Shown: positions 1-6,163 of the stretch, piece by piece
Position numbering within the stretch: the first letter of the stretch is position 1
Layout: every line of letters starts with the position of its first letter
From: Arthrobacter sp. MYb23
GTDB taxonomy: Bacteria; Actinomycetota; Actinomycetes; Actinomycetales; Micrococcaceae
NCBI RefSeq assembly: GCF_002979775.1
Contig: NZ_PCPR01000024.1
Coordinates: 1-64,000 of the forward strand
Length of the DNA stretch: 64,000 bases
Direction of reading: 5' to 3'
Program-made: the position numbers and the translations under genes
Notes under the pieces: model-generated
What the model was told of the DNA's origin: nothing
Database searches by the model: none
What the model saw: only the letters and a program-made list of their open reading frames with translations

Positions 1-1232
1 TAGCCGCCGTTGGAGGGCAGCTTCCCGGTGGTCATCGCGACGCTGCAGGCACCGACGAGGCCGTTGAGGAGTTTCTGCGCCCGGGAGCGCAGGTCCAGGT
101 CCGGACCGCTTGATCCGAGGTGGGATCCCGTGCCGGTTTCCTCGCCCGCGCCGGCACCATGGCCTGGGTTGACATCAGCATTGCCTGCGAACGCGGCAGC
201 TCCGGGGGTGGTGAGCCGGGGGTTGGTGGCGGCGTTCATGACGGTGGTGAGCGTTTCGTATTGTTCGTCGGTGGCGAAGATTTCAAGGTGGTGGAGTCCG
301 TAGCGGCGCCGTTTGCGCAGGAACGCGCCTTGGTGTTGGCGGAGGAGTTCTTCGGAAGGTTCGGGGCCGTTCTGGTCGATGGAGTCGATCCAGCGTTTGG
401 TCATGGTGGTGACGAAGTCCGGGTCGGACTGGGCCGCGGTGATGGTCAGGGCGTGTTCCATCCGGGTGATGGTCTCTTCATCGGTGAGGTGCCGGACTTT
501 GTCCAGGCCGGTGCTGATGATCGTCGCGGACCGGGAAGGCACCAACGCGGATCCGACAGCGTCGGCGAGGATTTCGCGTCGGGCCGGGATCTCCTGCCCG
601 GTCATCCCTGCCTGGGGGAGGACGTCCGCGGCGAGGGCGAGTCGACGGCGGGCTTCACCGATACCGATCCGCAACCGTGCCCGAAGGAACTGCGCCGCGT
701 CCCGATACCCATCATCCAGAACACTGTGTCCCTCACCGGAGACGCCCCCCTTGGAACTAGAGCCAACCGTTGATTGTGCTGCCCCGATCGTGGAAGGTGC
801 TTCAGCAGTGGAATCTAACGCCATGTCCGTTCCCGTCGGCGGGTCAGTCCAGCCAGTCCGCCACCCCGGCGCTGCTGCCGAGGACCCCGGACCGGCTTGC
901 TGTGCTTCCCTCCGGGCCCGTTCCACCGCCTGCGCCGCGACCACCTGCAAATACTCTACCGACCGGGAGATCTCCTCGACCCTGCCCGCAAAGTCAGCAG
1001 CCTCAACAAACCCCAACAGCCGGGCCTCGGCGGTGGCGGACAAGCGTGCGGAGTCCAGAAGTGCCGCGCCGTCCTCGAGAAGCGCAGCCAGGCCTGATCC
1101 CAGTGCCGCCAAGGGTTCAGGACGCTGGCTGTCCGGACGTTCGCCGTCAGGACTTTTTCTGTCAGGTCGTAGGCGGGGCTGAGAAGACTCTTGGTCATGT
1201 CCGGTCCGGGCTTCCAGCCGTGGTCCGGGCAT
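1..1232 (-). CDS. DUF222 (13E12-type) protein, N-terminal part, cut by left edge
   Basis: An open minus-strand frame of about 410 codons runs without a stop from an ATG at 1232 off the left edge. The translation has an Ala/Leu-rich helical start, then a segment reading RVEEISRSVEYLQVVAAQ, then LRARLRIGIGEARRRL and a conserved YGLHHLEIFATDEQYETL block. This order is typical of DUF222 proteins, which usually carry a C-terminal HNH nuclease domain; that part would lie beyond the window, so nuclease activity cannot be judged here. A Gly/Ser/Thr-rich linker sits near codons 130-160. The start is uncertain because no good ribosome-binding site precedes it and the first 50 codons are polar and poorly conserved in style. 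DUF222 genes are often multicopy in actinobacteria (family knowledge). Confidence 0.75.
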   Translation of the reverse strand, partial: MPGPRLEARTGHDQESSQPRLRPDRKSPDGERPDSQRPEPLAALGSGLAALLEDGAALLDSARLSATAEARLLGFVEAADFAGRVEEISRSVEYLQVVAAQAVERARREAQQAGPGSSAAAPGWRTGWTDPPTGTDMALDSTAEAPSTIGAAQSTVGSSSKGGVSGEGHSVLDDGYRDAAQFLRARLRIGIGEARRRLALAADVLPQAGMTGQEIPARREILADAVGSALVPSRSATIISTGLDKVRHLTDEETITRMEHALTITAAQSDPDFVTTMTKRWIDSIDQNGPEPSEELLRQHQGAFLRKRRRYGLHHLEIFATDEQYETLTTVMNAATNPRLTTPGAAAFAGNADVNPGHGAGAGEETGTGSHLGSSGPDLDLRSRAQKLLNGLVGACSVAMTTGKLPSNGG

Positions 1233-1334
1233 CGATTCGTCATGGTGGACCGAAACGCATACCCTCTGGGCGTCCGCGGGCCCGATTCCGGCGGCTATGG
1301 CTCCCGTGGCCCCTGAAACCCGGGGGAATATGAC

Positions 1335-1577
1335 TTGGTCGTTGAGCCCCACATGGCCGCTGAGTTGCCCGGTGCCGTGGCCCGTACCGTCGAGCCAAAC
1401 ACTAGCGCTACCCGTACCGTTGAGTTGCCCGGCCCTTTTGAGACTCCCAGCGCCGCCGAGCAGCCCGGTTCCGTTGAGCCCCACAGTGCCGTGGAAATTT
1501 TCGATCACGGTGATGTGCGGGCTCGAATCCTTGAACCCTGCCTTGATCCCGTGCGGGATGCTCAGGACGCGCTGTGA
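1335..1577 (+). CDS. possible small acidic protein, unrecognised (weak)
   Basis: An 80-codon frame starts at TTG 1335, or at ATG 1353 for 74 codons. The product is acidic, with recurring Val-Glu-Pro / Val-Glu-Leu-Pro units, and ends in a less repetitive tail (FDHGDVRARILEPCLDPVRD). Third-position GC is raised in part of it, but there is no ribosome-binding site at a sensible distance, and a Pro/Leu-rich frame overlaps it from ATG 1330. It could be a real small gene, a decayed gene fragment, or chance. I do not recognise a family. Confidence 0.2.
   Translation: MVVEPHMAAELPGAVARTVEPNTSATRTVELPGPFETPSAAEQPGSVEPHSAVEIFDHGDVRARILEPCLDPVRDAQDAL
1341..1485 (+). repeat. short imperfect direct repeats (GTTGAGCCCCACA, CCCGTACCGT, GAGTTGCCCGG)
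   Basis: GTTGAGCCCCACA occurs at 1341-1353 and 1473-1485, CCCGTACCGT at 1381-1390 and 1411-1420, and GAGTTGCCCGG twice between them. The copies keep the same phase modulo 3, so in the weak plus-strand frame they give repeated Val-Glu-Pro/Leu-Pro-Gly units. Confidence 0.55.
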
Positions 1578-1802
1578 CCGTAAAGCAGCCAGGGCAGCGA
1601 CAGCAGGGGAGTGTTCCGCCCATGATGCCGTCGACTGCCCCAGTTTCTCCATGAATAAATCATTTCATTGGGGTCTGACATTTTTAGCGGAACCTTGAGT
1701 GATAGCCCGGGAGAATTTTCACCGCGGTGTGTCCAGCGCAGGCAGTGACAGGGGACCATACCTCTGACGGTGATCAGTGGAAGTTGTCGGCGAAAATGAG
1801 GC

Positions 1803-3482
1803 CTACAGCGTGGGAAGCAAGTACGCAGGTTCGGGTCGGTGGACGCCCCGGGGCCGGTATCCGAGGGCTTCAGCACAGCCAAGCAGGTCGGCCAGGTACC
1901 AGATAATTGCCAACCACATCTCCGTGCCCTGCAGGGTAGGGAGGGCCTGGTGACCGCTTTCGCGTGCAGCGCTGAAGGCCATTCCCTCACCGGTCCGCCA
2001 CCGTAAAAGTGCCTGCTTGAGCTGTGTCCTTGCCCATGCTTTGGCGTCTTCCCGGCGGTGGGAGGTGTGCTTGGAGGCCAACCATAGGGGGTGCACCACG
2101 TCCAGGACGTTGCAGGCGTTCTGCCGGCCAACGGCGAAGTAGCGGGGGTCCGCCGAGTGAGCCAGAACTGTGTCTACGAGCCGCTCAACGTGGGGAACCG
2201 GCACACCGAATTGCGCGAACGTGCCGCGCGTAAGCCGGTAATACCCATTGACTACCTTCAAGCGATTGTCGACCGTGGGGGTGCCCCATGTTCCAGCTGT
2301 GGAATTGACGCGGCTCAGCAACCAACCGAAGAGCGACTCAAGGGAACCCGGGGAGTTCGGATGCGATTGAGCCAGATTCCAGTACGCGGCCGTCCCCCAA
2401 GCATCCACCCATGCGCCGGATTCCCAGGCTTCCTTCCTCCACGGCAGCGCATTCAGCGATGCGACTACCGCCGCTGGATTCATGTCAGCAATCGCGTGGA
2501 TCGGATGCTCGAAACCGCTGCCGGCCAGGTCCAGGGCATAGCCAACGGAGAGCACATGGTAGGTACCAAGACCCCTACCGAAGGTGAGGGTCGATTCCCT
2601 GTGAGGCTCGGATCCGAACTCGGGAACCAAGCCCGTCACCGGGTCTTGTAGCTTGCGGAGCCGGGCAACGTGTTCGTCCTGAGACAGTTGCGGAGGGACA
2701 GAACCCAGCAGCAAATCCGCTATTTCAATCGCGTCGCAGTGGGCCCTGACAGTTGGTGCAGCACCTGGCCGGTCTATGTAAAGGCCGCTTGCTTCAGGAA
2801 TCCAACTCCGCGAAAGAATGGCTGGAGCATCTGCGCGTGCGGCGTTGGCGAAGGCCGCCAGCTCAGCCAGCATCCCGTCGTCGAACGGTGCCTCACCCGT
2901 AGTTTCCCGGTTTACCGGGTGACGCCTGTCCCTGATCCGCCGCGCGGGGTTGCCACCCACTATGGCCCATTCAGGAACGTCCTTGGTCACTACCGCCCCG
3001 GCAGCCAGCACGGCATGCGACCCAACGGTGACTCCATCCAGTATCACCACGTTTGAACCAATCCAGACGTCGTCCCCAATGGTGATGCCCTTGCTGGTCA
3101 AAGGCTGCTTGAAGACGGGTTCTAAGGGTTCCATTGAGTGGTTAAAGCCCAGAATGGAGGTGTGGGCGCCGATCCGGACACCGTCGCCTGCGGTGACATT
3201 TCCTCGGATCACGCTGAACGCATTGACGGTGCAGTCGTCGCCAAGGGTGATGGTGCCAGTGACGTAGGCGTGAGCCGCGATGAAGGAATCCGCGCCTATA
3301 GTCAGTGTGTCGGGATCAATGTTTGCCATGGGAGACAGGAAGGCCCGCTCACCAATATTTACTCCGGTCCGTTCGGCGAAACGCCTCTGGTAGGCATCCT
3401 GTGCCACGCGATCCGTTTCGGAGGCAGAGCCCCAGAATGTCCACGGGGAGTAGTCATAGCTGAGGCTGTGCTGGGGGTTCAC
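1803..3482 (-). CDS. left-handed beta-helix (hexapeptide) acyltransferase fused to a large C-terminal helical domain
   Basis: The 559-residue product has two parts. Residues ~40-185 show hexapeptide repeats and the usual acetyltransferase ending (ITIGDDVWIGSNVVILDG, then VGGNPARRIR), as in maltose/galactoside/NodL-type O-acetyltransferases. Residues ~190-559 are an unrecognised domain rich in Trp, Leu and Ala (for example GTYHVLSVGYALDLAG and WVDAWGTAAYWNLAQ), spaced like an alpha/alpha barrel; it normally does not accompany these enzymes. I chose GTG 3482 because GGAG lies 8 nt before it and a promoter (-35 3552-3557, -10 3529-3534) sits just upstream. The in-frame TTG further upstream at 3557 is the -35 box itself. 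Acceptor substrate unknown; a glycan or glycoside is plausible from the enzyme class only. Confidence 0.75.
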   Translation of the reverse strand: MNPQHSLSYDYSPWTFWGSASETDRVAQDAYQRRFAERTGVNIGERAFLSPMANIDPDTLTIGADSFIAAHAYVTGTITLGDDCTVNAFSVIRGNVTAGDGVRIGAHTSILGFNHSMEPLEPVFKQPLTSKGITIGDDVWIGSNVVILDGVTVGSHAVLAAGAVVTKDVPEWAIVGGNPARRIRDRRHPVNRETTGEAPFDDGMLAELAAFANAARADAPAILSRSWIPEASGLYIDRPGAAPTVRAHCDAIEIADLLLGSVPPQLSQDEHVARLRKLQDPVTGLVPEFGSEPHRESTLTFGRGLGTYHVLSVGYALDLAGSGFEHPIHAIADMNPAAVVASLNALPWRKEAWESGAWVDAWGTAAYWNLAQSHPNSPGSLESLFGWLLSRVNSTAGTWGTPTVDNRLKVVNGYYRLTRGTFAQFGVPVPHVERLVDTVLAHSADPRYFAVGRQNACNVLDVVHPLWLASKHTSHRREDAKAWARTQLKQALLRWRTGEGMAFSAARESGHQALPTLQGTEMWLAIIWYLADLLGCAEALGYRPRGVHRPEPAYLLPTL

Positions 3483-3512
3483 GTCGTTGTCTCCGCATCG
3501 GGGTGTGTCGCC

Positions 3513-3557
3513 GGAAAGCGCTTCCCCTATTATTTGCGTCTTGAATACCCCGGTCAA
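3513..3557 (-). promoter_or_regulatory. promoter with LacI-type operator-like palindrome for the acyltransferase fusion gene
   Basis: On the minus strand TTGACC (3552-3557), a 17-bp spacer and AATAAT (3529-3534) form a good sigma-70-like promoter. The predicted start of transcription (~3522) lies inside GGAAGCGCTTTCC (3513-3525), whose AAGCGCTT core and GGAA/TTCC flanks resemble LacI-family operators. No LacI gene is in the window. Confidence 0.5.
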
Positions 3558-3585
3558 TGCCCCAAGGGCAAACGATCAACCTCGA

Positions 3586-3990
3586 TCACTCCGGGTATCC
3601 ATACTCCTCGTCGGTAACCAATTCACCCCACGTGGTTTCCGAACCATCCGTGGCGCTGGCGGTTTCCCACATGGCCAAGTGGCTCATGAAGTGGTCCGGC
3701 GCTGCGCCGTGCCAATGCCATTCACCCGGGGGTGTGTAGATGGTCTGACCCTGCTGAACCACGCGCACCTCGCCACCGCGTGCCTGAACCAAGCAGACGC
3801 CGTCTGTGACATGCAATGTTTGCCCTGCTACATGAGTGTGCCAGGCCGTCCGTGAGCATGGAGAGAAGCGGACGATGTTGACCCGGAGCTGCGAGGGCGC
3901 TTCGCCTTTCGCTATGACATCAAAGTAGACGTCACCCGTGAAGAGCTCCGCGGGTCCTTTTGTACTGGTGGTCTTGGGAAAGATATCCAT
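3586..3990 (-). CDS. small cupin-domain protein
   Basis: This is a 134-residue single-domain cupin. The two metal-binding motifs are visible as HTHVAGQTLHVTDG and, after the turn, GEWHWHGAAPDHFMSH. The pattern matches the cupins often annotated next to carboxymuconolactone decarboxylase-like proteins or as hydroxynitrile-lyase-like cupins; the actual reaction is not deducible. ATG 3990 is preferred because AAGGA sits a few bases before it; a longer frame from 4050 would run into the upstream regulator gene. It lies 22 nt behind the XRE regulator on the same strand and is probably co-transcribed with it. Confidence 0.8.
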   Translation of the reverse strand: MDIFPKTTSTKGPAELFTGDVYFDVIAKGEAPSQLRVNIVRFSPCSRTAWHTHVAGQTLHVTDGVCLVQARGGEVRVVQQGQTIYTPPGEWHWHGAAPDHFMSHLAMWETASATDGSETTWGELVTDEEYGYPE

Positions 3991-4012
3991 GGTTCCTTGT
4001 GACGTTGATGAA

Positions 4013-4909
4013 TTATTTGGTGTGTAAGTCCCGGACAAGCCCTGAATCATCAGTGCTTGCGAGAGTCGTCGCCGCCCAGCTTGCGAGCAATTTCAGAGCG
4101 TCGTCCGTGCCGGTGCCGGGCTCGGCGTTGTAGACGGTCAAAGTCATGCCGGCATCGGCAGACAGCTCAAGGGCTTCGTACAGCAAGTGAAGATCGCCCA
4201 CTATCCGATGACGGAAGTGCTTCTTGCCGGTGAAGTGCTGGCGGACATTGTGGGAGGCCCAGCGGACCCGGAATTCCTCGCTGCGGGTGGACAGTTCGCC
4301 CACCAGGTCGCTAAGCCCCCGATCATAAGGATCCCGGCCGGCCTCGGTCCGCATAATGGCCACGGTGTCGTTGGCCGCGCGTTCCCAGTCGGCGTAGAAG
4401 TCATGGCTGCGGGGATCGAGGAAAAGGAACCGGGCGTGGTTGGGCGGCCCGGCGGGACTGTCGTAAATGTCCGAGTACAGAGCCCGGCCCAGGGCGTTGG
4501 TCGCCAGTAGATCCAAGCGACCGTTTCGGATGAACGCGGGCGATCCGCTGATCGCATCCAGGGTGAGCTGAACACCAGGCCGGATGGTCTGTTTCCGCAC
4601 GGGCCGGCGCCTCGACCTGCCGCCGTCGCTCGCCGCACGGGCGAGATCGTACAGGTGGGCGCGTTCGGCGTCGTCGAGTTGCAGGGCGTTCGCCAAGGAT
4701 TCCAGCACGCTTTCCGAGACCCCCGCGAGGTTTCCGCGCTCAAGGCGGGTGTAGTACTCCACGCTTACTCCGGCCAGCATGGCCACCTCGCCGCGACGGA
4801 GGCCCGGTACGCGGCGGTTGCCGCCATAGGCGGCCAGCCCCGCTTGCTCGGGTGTGATCTTCGCCCTCCGGGTGGAGAGGAAGTCGCGCGTCTCGGTCCG
4901 GTTGTCCAT
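4013..4909 (-). CDS. XRE-family regulator with MmyB-like ligand-binding domain
   Basis: The 298-residue protein has an N-terminal helix-turn-helix (residues ~10-75, with the family signature RRVPGLRRGEVAMLAGVS and YYTRLERG). A C-terminal MmyB-like PAS-type domain follows, with motifs such as FLFLDPRSHDFYADWERAA and RHIVGDLHLLYE-like sequence. MmyB domains are reported to bind fatty-acid-like ligands (family knowledge). It is divergent from the alcohol dehydrogenase at 5039 and directly upstream of the cupin gene, so both are likely targets (inference). A TACCGT -10 candidate at 4916-4921 places transcription at or next to the ATG, suggesting a leaderless mRNA. Confidence 0.9.
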   Translation of the reverse strand: MDNRTETRDFLSTRRAKITPEQAGLAAYGGNRRVPGLRRGEVAMLAGVSVEYYTRLERGNLAGVSESVLESLANALQLDDAERAHLYDLARAASDGGRSRRRPVRKQTIRPGVQLTLDAISGSPAFIRNGRLDLLATNALGRALYSDIYDSPAGPPNHARFLFLDPRSHDFYADWERAANDTVAIMRTEAGRDPYDRGLSDLVGELSTRSEEFRVRWASHNVRQHFTGKKHFRHRIVGDLHLLYEALELSADAGMTLTVYNAEPGTGTDDALKLLASWAATTLASTDDSGLVRDLHTK

Positions 4910-5038
4910 GCTTCAACGGTATGACGTTTGGCCCGCTGAGGGAGTCCCTGTCAGTACCCCTAACAGCAGTAACTCCTTTCATCCAGGAAAGCAGGGTTAG
5001 ATGGAGTCATCCAACAAAGTGAACCACGCAGGAGAAAC
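4910..5038. promoter_or_regulatory. divergent promoter region, XRE regulator / alcohol dehydrogenase
   Basis: The 129-bp divergent spacer holds TACCGT at 4916-4921, 6 nt from the regulator ATG, and AGGAG as ribosome-binding site for the dehydrogenase just before 5039. No clean palindrome was recognised, so the operator position is open. Confidence 0.4.
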
Positions 5039-6082
5039 ATGCCTACCGCTAACGCTTACGCTGCACCTTCGGCCACGGGCGACCTGGCCCTGACCACCAT
5101 CGAACGTCGCGAGGTTGGCCCGAACGACGTCCACATTGACATCAAGTTCGCCGGCATCTGCCACTCGGACATCCACACGGTCCGGGGTGACTGGGGCCCG
5201 CAGCAGTATCCTCTGGCCCCTGGTCACGAGATCGCCGGCATTGTCACCGAAGTTGGCTCGGACGTCACCAAGCACAAGGTGGGCGACCGCGTTGGCGTCG
5301 GCTGCATGGTGAATTCCTGCAAGGAGTGCAAGAACTGCCTGGCCGGAGAAGAACAGTACTGCCTCAAGGGAAACGTGGGCACCTACGGCGCCGTTGACCG
5401 CGACGGCACCATCACCCAGGGCGGCTACTCCAGCAACGTCGTGGTGAATGAAGACTTCGTGGTCACCATTCCGGAAGGTTTGGACCTCGACGTCGCCGCT
5501 CCGCTGCTGTGCGCCGGCATCACCACCTACTCGCCCCTGCACCACTGGGGTGCCGGCCCCGGCAAGAAGGTTGCCGTGGTGGGTCTTGGCGGACTCGGCC
5601 ACATGGCAGTGAAGATTGCCGACGCCATGGGTGCTGAGGTTACCGTGCTGTCGCAGTCGCTGAAGAAGATGGAAGACGGGCTCAAATTGGGCGCCGACCA
5701 CTACTTCGCCACCAGCGATCCCTCCACGTTCGAGGATCTCGCGGGCACCTTCGACCTCATCATCAACACCGTCAGCGCCTCCATCGATATCAGCGCGTAC
5801 CTGCAGCTGCTCACGCTCGACGGCACGTTGGTCAACGTTGGCGCACCGGCCGAACCCTTGCCGGTGAACGTGTTCTCGCTGATTACGGGTCGTCGTCGCT
5901 TTGCCGGTTCCGCGATTGGCGGTATCCGTGAAACTCAGGAAATGCTGAACTTCTGCGCGGAGCACGGCCTTGGCGCAGAGATCGAGGTCATCCCGGCCAG
6001 CAAGATCAACGACGCCTACGAGCGCGTTCTTGCCTCGGATGTCCGCTACCGCTTTGTCATTGACGCCTCCACAATCGGCTAA
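5039..6082 (+). CDS. zinc-dependent NAD(P) alcohol dehydrogenase, cinnamyl-alcohol/YahK type
   Basis: This is a 347-residue medium-chain dehydrogenase that interconverts alcohols and aldehydes in the cytoplasm. Catalytic zinc ligands are visible (Cys41 in GICHSDIH, His63-Glu64 in GHE), as are four structural-zinc cysteines (94, 97, 100, 108). The Rossmann motif VGLGGLGHMAVK is at ~178. The sequence LSQS after the second beta strand is the pattern of NADPH-preferring cinnamyl/aldehyde reductase members such as YahK and YjgB. The start has AGGAG 5-9 nt upstream. It is divergent from the MmyB-type regulator and followed by a strong terminator, so it is a single-gene unit, probably controlled by that regulator. 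Confidence 0.93.
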   Translation: MPTANAYAAPSATGDLALTTIERREVGPNDVHIDIKFAGICHSDIHTVRGDWGPQQYPLAPGHEIAGIVTEVGSDVTKHKVGDRVGVGCMVNSCKECKNCLAGEEQYCLKGNVGTYGAVDRDGTITQGGYSSNVVVNEDFVVTIPEGLDLDVAAPLLCAGITTYSPLHHWGAGPGKKVAVVGLGGLGHMAVKIADAMGAEVTVLSQSLKKMEDGLKLGADHYFATSDPSTFEDLAGTFDLIINTVSASIDISAYLQLLTLDGTLVNVGAPAEPLPVNVFSLITGRRRFAGSAIGGIRETQEMLNFCAEHGLGAEIEVIPASKINDAYERVLASDVRYRFVIDASTIG

Positions 6083-6099
6083 AGACGCAGCACCATAAG

Positions 6100-6136
6100 A
6101 AAGGCCATGCCCCCGTTGAGGGGCATGGCCTTTCCT
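6100..6136 (+). terminator. intrinsic terminator after the alcohol dehydrogenase
   Basis: A perfect 14-bp stem (6100-6113 with 6120-6133) closes a 6-nt loop and ends in TTT; the A-run on the other side lets it act on both strands. It begins 17 nt after the dehydrogenase stop. Confidence 0.85.
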
Positions 6137-6163
6137 ATACCCCGCAGCAGGGACAATGGTCTG

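Larger units (their letters stand above)
1233..1802. other. 570-bp stretch with no confident gene
   Basis: This gap separates the DUF222 gene from the 3' end of the acyltransferase fusion gene; both are on the minus strand. It contains one weak plus-strand frame (listed separately), a repetitive GTTGAG-rich patch at 1341-1485, and an AT-richer patch near 1650-1695 that is unusual for this DNA. No tRNA, IS end or convincing terminator was seen. Confidence 0.5.

Noticed and set aside
3483..3557. TTG 3557 as start of the acyltransferase fusion gene
   Set aside because: The TTG is part of the -35 box; GTG 3482 has a ribosome-binding site and lies downstream of the promoter.
4997..5965. 322-codon minus-strand frame
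   Set aside because: Antisense to the alcohol dehydrogenase, whose zinc and nucleotide motifs are intact; Gly/Val/His-rich composition typical of shadow frames.
6107..6163. ATG 6107 as hrpB start
   Set aside because: It lies within the terminator hairpin of the alcohol dehydrogenase gene and precedes the conserved N terminus.
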